Source of the DNA: Campylobacter massiliensis
GTDB lineage: Bacteria; Campylobacterota; Campylobacteria; Campylobacterales; Campylobacteraceae
DNA length: 64,000 nucleotides
Direction of reading: 5' to 3'
Assembly (NCBI RefSeq): GCF_014253065.1
Contig: NZ_JACLZK010000001.1
Location: 372,001-436,000, forward strand
A program made the position numbers and the translations under genes. Position 1 is the first letter of the stretch; every line of letters begins with the position of its first letter. This document shows positions 38,878 to 49,045 of this stretch, in pieces. A model generated the notes under the pieces. That model ran no database searches. It was not told the origin of the DNA and saw nothing but the letters and a program-made list of their open reading frames with translations.

Positions 38878-40179
38878 TTATCTAAAAAATTTATCGAACA
38901 AGCCCTGTTTTGGCGTTATTATCTCAGACGGCGAGCCGTTTACGCTGTGATAGATGGCTTTGCCGTATTTCGTCGCGTAGTATTTGAGTAAATTTCGCTG
39001 TAAATTTGGCTCGGTACTAGGCACGAACCAGCCGTTGTTAGTTACCGCAATCATGACGTCAAATTCACCCTCAAATAGCTCGTCCCTAGTCGCTTCGTAG
39101 CAGATCGCGTTTCTGATTTTTACGCCCTCTATCTCGTAGTCGCTAGGGGTGCTTGCCGTCTCAAAATCCTTTGCTCCGCTGAAAAATATTTTATTTATCA
39201 AATCACGTGCAAATGCCGGTAGCGGGATCTCTTCGCCAAAAGGCACAAGGATAAATTTATCCATCCGCCGCATCTTGCCGCGATCAAAGAAAAACGCCGA
39301 GTTGTAGTTGGTGCCGTTTTCGCGAGCTAGCGCGCCGGCGACGATAGCGATCTTTTGCGACTTTTCGAGCAGCTCTGTGATGAGATTTCGCTCGTGCGTC
39401 ATATAGACGGGAAAGGCGTTCTCGGGCAAAATAATCGTCCTAAATCCAGCGCTTATCGCCTCGTCTATGATGTCTAAATTTTGATTTATAAACTCGTTTT
39501 TTAGCTGCTTTTGCCACTTTAGCTCTTGCGGAACGTCGGTGTTTGTTAGCTTTACTTCGAAAGGCAGGGTTTTAAAATTTGGCGTATCATACTGCACCGC
39601 GCAGGCTAAAAGCGCGACAAAAGCGATAAATTTGAAGCGGTTTTTGACGTAAAACAGGCACAAAATAGCGGCGAAAATAAACGTAAGCGCGAGCAAACTG
39701 GGCGCAAATATGCCCGGCACGAAAACGGCTTCTAAATTTAGCCAGTTAAAGCCGAAGGGATGGATGTTTGTAACTAGGATAAGCAGCAAGGCCCTTAGCC
39801 AAATTTGAGCCGGGATACCTGCTATCAAAAACAGCGCGCCGTAGATGATCCCGATAGCTAAAATTTCAAGCGGGATGAGGTAGCCAAGCTCGTAATAAAC
39901 GAGGCTAAAGCTGATCCAGTAAAACCATGAAATCCCGACAAAAAATCCCGTCCAAAAAAAGCCGCGGCGGTCAAATTTGAGCAGCAAATAAAAGCCCGCG
40001 ATCGCAAAAAACGGCGAGATAAAATTTAAAATTTCGCCGCCTAAAACATCGGCTAGTATAAAATTTGATATTAAAATCGCGCCGACAAAGGCTTTTATTA
40101 TAATTTTAGTGCTAAAATAAGGGCTTAAAATTTTTTTTATTAAGGAACCCCATGCAAGAAGGAAATTTCGTAGCTTCAT
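38878..40179 (-). CDS. lnt: Apolipoprotein N-acyltransferase
   Basis: A 433-residue protein with about six N-terminal membrane helices and a C-terminal nitrilase-type domain. The triad residues are recognisable as Glu in ILPENAFPV, Lys in DKFILVPFGEEIPLP and Cys in RNAICYEATRDELF. It adds the third acyl chain to lipoproteins at the periplasmic face. Its start (AGAGG 7 nt before the ATG) lies inside the first codons of the divergent yajC, so the two coding regions overlap by 28 nt head to head. It is somewhat shorter than the E. coli enzyme. Confidence 0.92.
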   Translation of the reverse strand: MKLRNFLLAWGSLIKKILSPYFSTKIIIKAFVGAILISNFILADVLGGEILNFISPFFAIAGFYLLLKFDRRGFFWTGFFVGISWFYWISFSLVYYELGYLIPLEILAIGIIYGALFLIAGIPAQIWLRALLLILVTNIHPFGFNWLNLEAVFVPGIFAPSLLALTFIFAAILCLFYVKNRFKFIAFVALLACAVQYDTPNFKTLPFEVKLTNTDVPQELKWQKQLKNEFINQNLDIIDEAISAGFRTIILPENAFPVYMTHERNLITELLEKSQKIAIVAGALARENGTNYNSAFFFDRGKMRRMDKFILVPFGEEIPLPAFARDLINKIFFSGAKDFETASTPSDYEIEGVKIRNAICYEATRDELFEGEFDVMIAVTNNGWFVPSTEPNLQRNLLKYYATKYGKAIYHSVNGSPSEIITPKQGLFDKFFR

Positions 40180-40442
40180 TACTGCCTCTAGTCGTGCTTT
40201 TCGCGATATTTTATTTTTTGGTTATCAGACCGCAGCAAAAACAGCAAAAAGCTCATGCCGCGATGATAGCCGCACTCGAAAAGGGCGACAAGATCATAAC
40301 TAGCGGCGGACTAATCTGCGAGGTGATAAAACCGGAAGAGGATTTTATCAGAGTTAAGCTTAACGACGACGTAATCGTGCGAGTTTCACGCGAATTCGTC
40401 GCGAGAAAAATAGAAAAAACAGAGACGAAAGCAAATGCGTAA
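40152..40442 (+). CDS. yajC: Preprotein translocase subunit YajC
   Basis: A 96-residue protein with one N-terminal membrane helix (LLPLVVLFAIFYFLVIRP) and the YajC core QQKQQKAHAAMIAALEKGDKIITSGGL. It accompanies SecDF at the Sec translocon. AAGGAA precedes the ATG. Its 3' end overlaps secD by 8 nt and its 5' end overlaps divergent lnt. Confidence 0.95.
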   Translation: MQEGNFVASLLPLVVLFAIFYFLVIRPQQKQQKAHAAMIAALEKGDKIITSGGLICEVIKPEEDFIRVKLNDDVIVRVSREFVARKIEKTETKANA

Positions 40443-42015
40443 CGGCAAAATAACGTATAGGCTGATTATCTTTGCTTTGGCTTTGATTTTCGGCATTATC
40501 TTTTCCGCGCCGTCTTTTACTGACAAGCTAGGCGGCTCTAAAATCAGTCTAGGACTTGATTTGCAGGGCGGACTTCATATGCTCCTTGGCGTCGAAACCG
40601 AGGAAGCCATACACTCAAAGATCAAGTCGATAGCCGCTAGCGTGAACTATTTTGCGAAAAAAGAGGACGTTTTGATAGATAGCTTTAAGATCCGCGAAGA
40701 CAAGGTGGACTTTGAGCTACTTGATGCGGACGAAGCCGCTAAAATCGACGGCATGCTAAAAGATATCAAGGGTCTTAACGTACAAAAAGACGGCCTAAAA
40801 TACTCGGTCGGCTTAACCGACGCCGAGAAGGCCGAAACGATCGAATACGCGATAAATCAAGCGGTCGAAACTATCAGAAACCGACTCGATCAGTTCGGTC
40901 TGGCCGAGCCTACGGTAGCAAGACAGGGCAAGGATAATATCCTAGTCGAGCTTCCGGGTATCAAAACGGCGGCCGACGAGCAGCGCGCACGCGATCTCAT
41001 AGCAAAAGCCGCGCACCTCCAGTTGATGGCCGTCGATGAAAAGCGCCAGTCGCAGGCAAACTCTATGAGCGAAGCCGAGGCTGAGAGCTACGGCGATATC
41101 GTCTATCCGGACGTCAAAAACGAGCAGATAAAATACGTCGTAAAAAACATCCCCGTACTTGACGGCGCGATGCTAACGGACGCTAGAGTCGCCTTTGATC
41201 AGCGCACGAACTCGCCTATCATCAGCTTTACTCTAAACGCCGAGGGAGCTAGAATTTTTGGCGATTTTACGGGCGCAAACGTCGGCAAGCGCCTAGCTAT
41301 CGTGCTTGACGGTAGGGTTTACTCGGCTCCGTCGATAAACGAGCGAATCGGCGGCGGAAGCGGTCAGATAAGCGGCGGATTTAGCGTAGAGGAGGCTCAC
41401 GACGTAGCTATCGCGCTTAGAAGCGGCGCTCTTTTGGCTCCGGTAAAAATGCTAGAAAAACGAAGCGTAGGACCAAGTCTGGGCGCCGATAGCATAAAAC
41501 AATCTATGATCGCGCTAGCCTCGGCTTCGGTTTTGGTGGTGCTGTTTATGATAGCTTATTACGGATTTAGCGGCATTTTGGCAAATATCGCGCTTGTCGC
41601 AAATATCTTAATATTAGTCGCCGTGATGGCGATGTTCGGCGCTGCTCTAACGCTACCTGGAATGGCAGGCATAGTGCTAACCATCGGTATGGCCGTGGAT
41701 GCAAACGTCATCATAAACGAGCGTATCAGGGAGCTGCTGCGCGACGGAGCCAGCATCGCAACGAGCGTGAAAAAGGGCTACGAAAACGCGATGAGCGCGA
41801 TCATAGACGCAAATTTGACCACGCTTATCACATCGGTCGTGCTTTACGCCTACGGTACGGGTCCAGTCAAGGGCTTTGCCGTTACTATGGGCATAGGTAT
41901 CATTGCTTCGATGATAACGGCGATCTTGGGTACTCACGGTATGTTTGATACGATTATAAATAAAATAGAAAAAAGCGGCAACACGCGGTTTTGGTTCGGT
42001 TATAAAAGGGTATAA
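40435..42015 (+). CDS. secD: Protein translocase subunit SecD
   Basis: A 526-residue protein with a first membrane helix, the LGLDLQGGLHMLLGV motif near 35-50, a long periplasmic domain and five C-terminal helices with GMAVDANVIINERIREL. It uses the proton gradient to pull secreted proteins through SecYEG. Start is ATG within the last codons of yajC. It is followed directly by secF (TAAATG). Confidence 0.97.
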   Translation: MRNGKITYRLIIFALALIFGIIFSAPSFTDKLGGSKISLGLDLQGGLHMLLGVETEEAIHSKIKSIAASVNYFAKKEDVLIDSFKIREDKVDFELLDADEAAKIDGMLKDIKGLNVQKDGLKYSVGLTDAEKAETIEYAINQAVETIRNRLDQFGLAEPTVARQGKDNILVELPGIKTAADEQRARDLIAKAAHLQLMAVDEKRQSQANSMSEAEAESYGDIVYPDVKNEQIKYVVKNIPVLDGAMLTDARVAFDQRTNSPIISFTLNAEGARIFGDFTGANVGKRLAIVLDGRVYSAPSINERIGGGSGQISGGFSVEEAHDVAIALRSGALLAPVKMLEKRSVGPSLGADSIKQSMIALASASVLVVLFMIAYYGFSGILANIALVANILILVAVMAMFGAALTLPGMAGIVLTIGMAVDANVIINERIRELLRDGASIATSVKKGYENAMSAIIDANLTTLITSVVLYAYGTGPVKGFAVTMGIGIIASMITAILGTHGMFDTIINKIEKSGNTRFWFGYKRV

Positions 42016-42987
42016 ATGCAATTTTTCTCAAAGGCACATGTTTATGATTTTATGAGCAAGCGCTACATCGCGCTAGCCGTCTCAGCCGTGCTATTTTTCG
42101 GTTCGCTTTTTTTGATGGCGACGAAAGGCTTTAACTACGGCATCGATTTTTCCGGCGGTACGCTCATCCAGGTGAAGTACGATAGCGCAGTCTCGCTAGA
42201 TAAAATTCGCGCGGCTTTGGCAAAAGACGAAGCCTATAAAAACGCGAGCGTTACGGAGTTTGGCTCGGCGGAGGAAGTTACGATTAGATTTTCTGGGGCA
42301 AACTCAAATTTGGGTAGCGACGTCGGAGCTAGCGTCGCCGAGCTTTTAAAAGATACGGGTAAATTTGAGATCCGCCGCACGGACGTGGTCGGACCTAAAG
42401 TCGGCGACGAACTACGCGAAAAAGGTATGATGGCGCTTGCGATCTCGCTCGTCGGTATTTTGATCTACATCGCGTTTAGATTCGAGTGGAGATTTGCGAT
42501 GGCGGCGGTGGCCTCGGAGATACACGACGTCGTGATCACGATGGGCGCGATCAGCTTTTTTGCTATCGACGTAAATTTGGACACTCTTGCGGCGATCCTT
42601 ACGGTCGTAGGCTACTCGCTAAACGATACGATCATCGTCTTTGACCGTATCAGAGAAAATATTAAAACCAGCAAGAGCACGCATCTTGACACGATAATAA
42701 ACGAATCGGTCTCCGCGACGCTAACTAGAACGATACTCACTTCAGGCACCACGCTCATCACCGTCGTCGTGCTATTTTTGTTCGGCGGAGATATGATACA
42801 CGGATTTTCTTTGGCGCTGATAGTGGGCATCGTCATCGGTACGCTTAGCTCGATATTCGTCGCCGCGCCTATGCTTTTATGGTTTAAATTTAGCGTGGAG
42901 AAATACCGCGCTATGGAATCGGAAAAGGCGCGCGTGCAAAGAGAGAAAGACAAGCAACGCGCGATGTTTGAAAAAGGCACTATATAA
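42016..42987 (+). CDS. secF: Protein translocase subunit SecF
   Basis: A 323-residue partner of SecD with GFNYGIDFSGGTLIQV near 38-53, and the helix motifs GYSLNDTIIVFDRIREN and TSGTTLITVVVLFLFGG. It begins at the base after the secD stop, indicating coupled translation. The C-terminal 35 residues are a charged cytoplasmic tail. Confidence 0.97.
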   Translation: MQFFSKAHVYDFMSKRYIALAVSAVLFFGSLFLMATKGFNYGIDFSGGTLIQVKYDSAVSLDKIRAALAKDEAYKNASVTEFGSAEEVTIRFSGANSNLGSDVGASVAELLKDTGKFEIRRTDVVGPKVGDELREKGMMALAISLVGILIYIAFRFEWRFAMAAVASEIHDVVITMGAISFFAIDVNLDTLAAILTVVGYSLNDTIIVFDRIRENIKTSKSTHLDTIINESVSATLTRTILTSGTTLITVVVLFLFGGDMIHGFSLALIVGIVIGTLSSIFVAAPMLLWFKFSVEKYRAMESEKARVQREKDKQRAMFEKGTI

Positions 42988-42996
42988 GGAGAAGCG

Positions 42997-43335
42997 ATGA
43001 ACTGGGGTAAGGTTGTTTATATATTTTTCGCGCTTATGAGCCTGACTACGACGGCGGGGTTTTTGTACGATAAAAACGAGATTGCGCTATTTGTAGCGGC
43101 GAGCGTAAACGTGATCTCGACGCTGCTAAAAATCGGCGTCAAAAACGTCTTTGCCGCCGAGCTTTTTGCTAGCTCGCTAGTGGCCGACTTGCATCTTATT
43201 CCGGCTTTTGTATTGCTTCAGGTAAACGGCAACGCGCATATGGCGTATTCGCTAGCGATCGGCGCCGCGATAGCAAACGTCTTTTCTCTAGCGCTTGTTT
43301 TGGTTGAGTCCGGCAAGACGCAAGAAGAATTTTAG
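42997..43335 (+). CDS. Small integral membrane protein (DUF6394-like)
   Basis: A 112-residue protein with three or four hydrophobic segments and a short acidic tail (ESGKTQEEF). It has no catalytic motif. I recall a protein of this size as conserved between secF and leuS in campylobacters, and assign DUF6394 only tentatively. AGGAGA lies 4 nt before the ATG. The location 9 nt after secF suggests an envelope role, which is inference only. Confidence 0.8.
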   Translation: MNWGKVVYIFFALMSLTTTAGFLYDKNEIALFVAASVNVISTLLKIGVKNVFAAELFASSLVADLHLIPAFVLLQVNGNAHMAYSLAIGAAIANVFSLALVLVESGKTQEEF

Positions 43336-43343
43336 GAGTAAAA

Positions 43344-45815
43344 ATGAGTGAAATTTTAAAATACGAGCCGGCAAAAATAGAAAAAAAATGGCAAGAAATT
43401 TGGAGTAAAAACGGCGAATTTGAGCCCAAAGACGACTATAGCCTACCTAAAAAATACATCCTAAGCATGTTTCCGTATCCTAGCGGACGTATCCATATGG
43501 GGCACGTGAGAAACTACACCATCGGCGACGCTCTCGCTCGCTACTACCGCAAGCGCGGCTACAACGTCCTTCATCCGATCGGCTTTGATAGCTTCGGTAT
43601 GCCTGCGGAAAATGCAGCGATAAAGCACAAAATTCATCCTAAAATTTGGACTTACGAAAATATAGACTACATGCGCGGCGAGCTTGAGACGCTAGGACTT
43701 AGCTTTTCTAAAAAGCGCGAATTTGCGACTTCCGATCCGCTTTATACTAAATTTGAACAAGAGTTTTTCATCAAAATGTACGAAAAAGGGCTGGTCTACC
43801 GCAAAAGCGCAGTCGTAAACTGGTGTGAATACGACCAAACCGTGCTTGCAAACGAGCAGGTCGAGGACGGATGCTGCTGGAGATGCGGTAACGCCGTCGT
43901 CCAGCGCGAGCTGCCGGGCTACTATTTAAAGATCACCGACTACGCGCAGGAGCTGCTAGACGACCTAAAGCGCCTTGAGGGCAAATGGCCGTCTCAAGTG
44001 CTCACGATGCAGGAAAACTGGATCGGCAAGAGCTTTGGCTTGGAGTTTAAATTTGAGCTTGACGAGGAGTCGAAGCAAATTTTAGAAGGCGGCGAGCAGA
44101 TAGACGGATTTGAGGTATTTACTACGCGCCCTGATACGATTTACGGCGTTAGCTATGCTGCCTTGGCGCCTGAGCACAAGATCGTAAAAAGGCTGCTTGA
44201 CGGCGGTAAGCTTGAGGCGGCCAAAGCCGAGAGAATCAGAAAAATTTTAAACCAAAGTCCGCGCGAACGCCAAGCCAGCGAAAAAGACGGACTGTTTTTA
44301 GGTATCAACGTCTTGCATCCGCTAACCGGAGAAAAAGTGCCGGTTTGGGTGGCGAATTTCGTCCTAGCAGACTACGGTAGCGGCGCGGTTATGGCGGTGC
44401 CGGCTCACGATGAGCGCGACTATGAGTTTGCGAGCAAATTTGACCTGCCTATAAAATGGGTGGTTAAGCCTGCACAGGGCGAATTTGAGGGCGGCAAAGC
44501 GCTAACTGAATACGGAATATCTATAAATTCGCCGCTCATAAACGGTCTTGGCAGCGAAGAGGCAAAACTAAAAATAATAGAAAAATTTGAAGCGGACAAG
44601 ATCGGCAAACGCGTCGTAAATTTTAAAATCCGCGACTGGGGTATCTCTAGACAGCGCTACTGGGGCGCGCCGATACCGATGGTGCACTGCAAGTACTGTG
44701 GCGTCGTACCTGAAAAGATCGAAAATCTGCCTGTGACGCTACCTGACGACGTACAGATAACGGGCGAGGGAAATCCGCTCGATAAACACGAGAGCTGGAA
44801 GCACGTAAAGTGTCCAAAATGCGGCGGAGAGGCTATCCGCGAGACCGATACGATGGATACGTTTTTTGAGAGTAGCTGGTATTTCGCTAGGTACGCGAGC
44901 GACGAAAAAACGTGGCAGGATCGCGCGTTTGACGCTAAAAGCGTGAATTATTGGATGAACGTAGACCAGTATATCGGCGGTATAGAGCATGCGATCTTGC
45001 ACCTGCTTTACGCGAGATTTTTTCAAAAGGCCTTACGAGATCTAGGTTACTTAAGAGATGACGAGCCGTTTGAGCGCCTGCTTACTCAGGGCATGGTACT
45101 AAAAGACGGCAAAAAAATGAGTAAAAGCAAAGGCAACGTGGTCGATCCAGATGACATCATACATAAATACGGCGCCGATACGGCTAGGCTTTTCATCCTA
45201 TTTGCTGCGCCTCCGCAAAAAGAACTTGAGTGGAACGACAGCGCTGTCGAGGGCGCGTTTAGATTTTTAAATCGCTTATACGAACGAAGCTCGGGCTTAA
45301 AAAGATGCATGCAAATCCCGCAGATAACGCACGCAAATTTGAGCAAAGAAGAAAAATACGCACGCATGAAGGTTTATGAAGCGCTTAAAAAATCAAACGA
45401 CGTTTACGAGGAAAATTTTACGTTTAACACCCTAATCGCCGCCTGCATGGAAGCTCTAAACGCCGTAAATGCGCAGGATAATCGGGACGTAACGACGGAA
45501 GCCTTTTTTATCATCTTAAATTTGCTCGAGCCTATCGTGCCGCATGTCGCAAACGAGCTTAGCGAGCAGTTATTTGCTAGGGCGAATTTTACGAAAATAG
45601 AAATTTTAGACGAGGTTTTTGAAAAAGATAGCTTAAATTTGGCTATCACCGTTAACGGCAAAAGGCGCGGCGAATTTGAAGCGCCGAGCAGCGCAAACGA
45701 GGACGAGGTTTTGGCTCTAGCTAGACAAAGCGCGGCTAAATGGCTAGAAGGAAAAGAGATAATCAAACAAATTTACGTGAACGGAAAGCTCGTAAATTTC
45801 GTAATAAAAGGCTAA
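43344..45815 (+). CDS. leuS: Leucyl-tRNA synthetase
   Basis: An 823-residue class I synthetase with HIGH-type [15 protein letters not shown] near 39-53, an editing domain with TTRPDTIYG, the zinc-type CX2C segments (CKYCG, CPKCGG) and KMSKSKGN near 593. It charges tRNA-Leu and edits misactivated residues. Start codon ATG with TAGGAG upstream. Confidence 0.97.
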   Translation: MSEILKYEPAKIEKKWQEIWSKNGEFEPKDDYSLPKKYILSMFPYPSGRIHMGHVRNYTIGDALARYYRKRGYNVLHPIGFDSFGMPAENAAIKHKIHPKIWTYENIDYMRGELETLGLSFSKKREFATSDPLYTKFEQEFFIKMYEKGLVYRKSAVVNWCEYDQTVLANEQVEDGCCWRCGNAVVQRELPGYYLKITDYAQELLDDLKRLEGKWPSQVLTMQENWIGKSFGLEFKFELDEESKQILEGGEQIDGFEVFTTRPDTIYGVSYAALAPEHKIVKRLLDGGKLEAAKAERIRKILNQSPRERQASEKDGLFLGINVLHPLTGEKVPVWVANFVLADYGSGAVMAVPAHDERDYEFASKFDLPIKWVVKPAQGEFEGGKALTEYGISINSPLINGLGSEEAKLKIIEKFEADKIGKRVVNFKIRDWGISRQRYWGAPIPMVHCKYCGVVPEKIENLPVTLPDDVQITGEGNPLDKHESWKHVKCPKCGGEAIRETDTMDTFFESSWYFARYASDEKTWQDRAFDAKSVNYWMNVDQYIGGIEHAILHLLYARFFQKALRDLGYLRDDEPFERLLTQGMVLKDGKKMSKSKGNVVDPDDIIHKYGADTARLFILFAAPPQKELEWNDSAVEGAFRFLNRLYERSSGLKRCMQIPQITHANLSKEEKYARMKVYEALKKSNDVYEENFTFNTLIAACMEALNAVNAQDNRDVTTEAFFIILNLLEPIVPHVANELSEQLFARANFTKIEILDEVFEKDSLNLAITVNGKRRGEFEAPSSANEDEVLALARQSAAKWLEGKEIIKQIYVNGKLVNFVIKG

Positions 45816-45818
45816 AAT

Positions 45819-46352
45819 TTGAAGATAAAAATTTTACTATTTTTAGCGGCTTTTATCTTGGTCGGATGCGGCTATAAGCCCGTCTCAAAGATCACGAACG
45901 ACATAATGGGCGACCGCGTATACGTAAACGTGCTAATAAGCAAAGAAGAGCCTAAAAATAGCGTCTGGATCAAAGATAGCGTGCTGGAGGGTATCGTAAC
46001 AAGGCTAGGCAAGCGCATGAACTACGATAAAAACGAGCCTACGACGATAACCGTTTCGATCAAATCACTCAATTACCAAGCGTTGCTATATGATGAAAAC
46101 GGCTACGTGACGTCGTACAAAGCGATACTAACGCTAAATTTCGATACTAAGTTAAAAGGCGGCAAGATACTATCGGTGACGACTTCGGGCGAGCATGACT
46201 TCACCGTTTCGCAAAAAGTAAGGGATACTAGATTTGCCGACGGCGTTATCAGCGAGAGTGAGAAGTATAACGCCATAAAAGAGGCTTCGCAGGAGGCTTT
46301 TGACGAGTATATCGCAGTGCTTGCGGTAAAGGGGCTAAAAAATGGCAATTAG
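45819..46352 (+). CDS. LptE-like lipoprotein
   Basis: A 177-residue protein with a lipoprotein signal (FLAAFILVGC, Cys17) and a beta-rich remainder. Size, the GCGYKP start and position after leuS match the LptE/RlpB family, which plugs the LptD barrel during lipopolysaccharide export to the outer surface. Sequence conservation of LptE is low, so the name is not given as certain. The start is TTG, 3 nt after leuS. The end overlaps the GGDEF gene by 11 nt. Confidence 0.75.
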   Translation: MKIKILLFLAAFILVGCGYKPVSKITNDIMGDRVYVNVLISKEEPKNSVWIKDSVLEGIVTRLGKRMNYDKNEPTTITVSIKSLNYQALLYDENGYVTSYKAILTLNFDTKLKGGKILSVTTSGEHDFTVSQKVRDTRFADGVISESEKYNAIKEASQEAFDEYIAVLAVKGLKNGN

Positions 46353-47889
46353 CGTAAATCAGATCATAAGAGAAGCTATACAGGCAATAAAAGATCGCGG
46401 ACTCGTATTTACTCCGGATAACTACGCAGAGGTTTTTTGCGAGATAGCGAAAAAAAACGGCGTTACCTTGCCCGAGTGCCAAAAACTCGAAAAATACGTC
46501 GCAAGATTAAATGATGATTTTAAGGATCAGCTAAAGCAAAAAAACGTAAAAAACGTGGACGAGCTTTTTGCGTTTATGGCCTCTAGGTTAAATTCGCCAA
46601 GCATAATAGACAACTCAAAGCTCGTAAGCTCGCTTTTGCTAATGAATAAAAGGGTTTTGCAAAGCATATCCCTCTTACACAACAAAAACGCCAAAGAGCT
46701 CTCTGAAAGCAGCATAGAGGCGCTAAACAGGAGGCTTGACGTAGCCACGGTAGAAAAGGTAAAAGACAAGTGGTTTGATTTTCTAACAGATTACGACGAT
46801 TCGTTTTTAAAGCGTCTTGGCTCATACGGCATAAAAAAATTCGATGATTTGCAATCTATCGTCATAGAGCTTGATAATGCGACTATAAAAGAGCTAGATA
46901 GCACGCAAATTTACGAAAAAATAATCCCGCTCATAGCTATGATGCTAGAGCCTTCTATTACCGATAAAATCAGCGACGACGTAAGAAAAATAAATAAAAT
47001 TTTAAAAAGCGATCCGAGCCTGCTCGAAGACGGTCAAACAAGAGAAAAGATAGAAGAACTGACCAAAAAACGAATCGAGCTAGATAAGGCCGAAATTTTA
47101 AATAAAGTCGGCGTGCTCGATAAGGTTTTAGACGGCATAAATAACCAAATCGTAAGCCTAATCAGCAGCTCGTCAAAAAGCTCTAGCACGATGCAGTACA
47201 TCAAAGACGATCTAAGCTCGATAAATTTGCGCGAAGATAGCTTTGAAGGCATTAGAGATAAGATGCTAACCATCGCCGACGCTCTTGACGGCGAGGTTAA
47301 GCAGCTGGGCGAGCAGATGGTAAACGATCAAAAGACCATAAAAGAGCTTCAAGAAAGAGTAAATAAGCTAGAAACCGATCTAGAAAGCGCAAGATCTCAA
47401 AGCAAAGAGGACTTTTTAACCAAAACCGGAACTAAAAAGGCGCTAGTTGAAGAGCTCGAGCGAATGGAACAAAAATACAACAGATACGGCAACGATTACG
47501 GCGTTTGCTTTTTTGATATAGATCACTTTAAGCGCATAAACGACGTTTACGGGCACGAAGCGGGCGACGTCGTCTTGGCTACCATAGGCAAGATGCTTAG
47601 AAAATACTCCCGCCAGGCTGATTTCGTCGGTAGATACGGCGGCGAAGAGTTTGTTATTTTATTGCCCGAGATCACTTTGGCCGATGCGGTTAAATTTGCC
47701 GAAAAGATGCGAGAAATCGTGCAAAATTCTAAATTTATGTATAAAGGCGAGCGCATAGACGTAACGGCAAGCTGCGGCGTAGCGATAAGAAGCGCGAGTA
47801 CGGGCTCGAATGCGACGATAGAAGAGGCCGACAAGATGCTTTATCAGGCAAAGCAGGGCGGCAGAAACAAGGTCATGCCGGAATGCTAA
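46342..47889 (+). CDS. GGDEF-domain diguanylate cyclase
   Basis: A 515-residue cytoplasmic protein. Residues 1 to about 350 are helical, with a coiled coil near 320-350 (a heptad-rich stretch, QLGEQMVNDQKTIKELQERV). A GGDEF domain follows, with active-site GGEEF at about 433-437 and the inhibitory RxxD site (RQAD) exactly five residues before it. It should make cyclic-di-GMP and be inhibited by its product. No PAS, REC or membrane input domain is visible; the N-terminal part is unfamiliar. It overlaps the LptE-like gene and precedes folC by 4 nt. Confidence 0.9.
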   Translation: MAISVNQIIREAIQAIKDRGLVFTPDNYAEVFCEIAKKNGVTLPECQKLEKYVARLNDDFKDQLKQKNVKNVDELFAFMASRLNSPSIIDNSKLVSSLLLMNKRVLQSISLLHNKNAKELSESSIEALNRRLDVATVEKVKDKWFDFLTDYDDSFLKRLGSYGIKKFDDLQSIVIELDNATIKELDSTQIYEKIIPLIAMMLEPSITDKISDDVRKINKILKSDPSLLEDGQTREKIEELTKKRIELDKAEILNKVGVLDKVLDGINNQIVSLISSSSKSSSTMQYIKDDLSSINLREDSFEGIRDKMLTIADALDGEVKQLGEQMVNDQKTIKELQERVNKLETDLESARSQSKEDFLTKTGTKKALVEELERMEQKYNRYGNDYGVCFFDIDHFKRINDVYGHEAGDVVLATIGKMLRKYSRQADFVGRYGGEEFVILLPEITLADAVKFAEKMREIVQNSKFMYKGERIDVTASCGVAIRSASTGSNATIEEADKMLYQAKQGGRNKVMPEC

Positions 47890-47893
47890 ATGA

Positions 47894-49045
47894 ATGTTAG
47901 ATAATTTTTTAGAAAACAAACCCCTTTTTTATAAGGAAATCAACCGCGCGCGCATGCCAAACGCCTTTAAATTCGTGCAGAGTGCGTTTAAAATACCAAA
48001 AATCATCCATCTTATCGGTACGAATGGCAAGGGCAGCACGGGGCGATTTTTAGCGCAGATGCTCGCGCGCGGTCATAGCGTCGGCCACTATACGAGCCCG
48101 CATATCTTCGAGTTTCGCGAGAGATTTTGGATGAACGGCGCCGTGGCTAGCGCGGATGCGCTCGAGACGGCTCACGAGAGGCTGATTAAAATTTTGCCCC
48201 CCGAGGTCGCGCGCTCGCTTTCGTATTTCGAGTATGCGACGCTGCTTTGTGCTCCGCTTTTTGAGGGGTACGACTTTTTCGTCTGCGAGGCGGGCGTGGG
48301 CGGCGAATTCGACGCTACGAACGTATTTGACAAGCGCCTTAGCCTCTTTACTCCGATCGGCTTTGACCACACGGCGCTACTGGGCGACACGATAGAACAG
48401 ATCGCGACGACTAAATTTAACGCGATGTCGGACGTTGCTTTAATGAACGACGATATGAACGAGCTTTGCGTCGGTATCGCTAGGCAAATCGCTGCTAAAA
48501 AGGGCGCAACGCTCAAATTTGCTTCCCAAAATTTAAGCGACGATGATAAAAATGAGATTAAAATTTATGCGGAAAAATTCGGCTTACCAGAGTTTTTACG
48601 TTCAAATTTGACTCTCAGCTCTTCGGCGTTTAAGGAGCTTGGGTTTAGCTTAAATTTAGCAAATTTGGGTGCGCTAGATCTAAATGGACGCTGTGAAAAG
48701 ATCTCGCCAAACGTAACGATCGATGTCGGGCACAACGAGATGGCGGCGCAAGCTCTCGTGAAAAGATTTGAGGGCAAAAAGCTAAATTTGATCTTTAACG
48801 CCTTTGCCGATAAGGACATAAAAGCCGTCCTAAAGGCGATCAGGCCAATCGTCAAAAAAACCTACATCATCGAGTACGAGACGCCGGGCCGCGAGCTTGC
48901 GACGGAGCAGGTGAAAGAGGCTTTGCGCCAGCTCGGTATGGAGTTTGCCGACTTTACGGACGTGCGCGCGGACGAGGAGTATCTGGCGTTCGGGTCGTTT
49001 TACCTCGTGGAAGCCTTCCTAAAAAGGTACCGCGGTGCAAAGTGA
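47894..49045 (+). CDS. folC: Folylpolyglutamate synthase/dihydrofolate synthase
   Basis: A 383-residue Mur-ligase-type enzyme with the P-loop IGTNGKGSTGRFL near 37-49, GHYTSPHIFEFRER and DVGHNEMAA. It adds glutamate to dihydropteroate or folate. It is shorter than E. coli FolC, as is common in this phylum. The last 11 nt overlap the start of mfd. Confidence 0.94.
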   Translation: MLDNFLENKPLFYKEINRARMPNAFKFVQSAFKIPKIIHLIGTNGKGSTGRFLAQMLARGHSVGHYTSPHIFEFRERFWMNGAVASADALETAHERLIKILPPEVARSLSYFEYATLLCAPLFEGYDFFVCEAGVGGEFDATNVFDKRLSLFTPIGFDHTALLGDTIEQIATTKFNAMSDVALMNDDMNELCVGIARQIAAKKGATLKFASQNLSDDDKNEIKIYAEKFGLPEFLRSNLTLSSSAFKELGFSLNLANLGALDLNGRCEKISPNVTIDVGHNEMAAQALVKRFEGKKLNLIFNAFADKDIKAVLKAIRPIVKKTYIIEYETPGRELATEQVKEALRQLGMEFADFTDVRADEEYLAFGSFYLVEAFLKRYRGAK

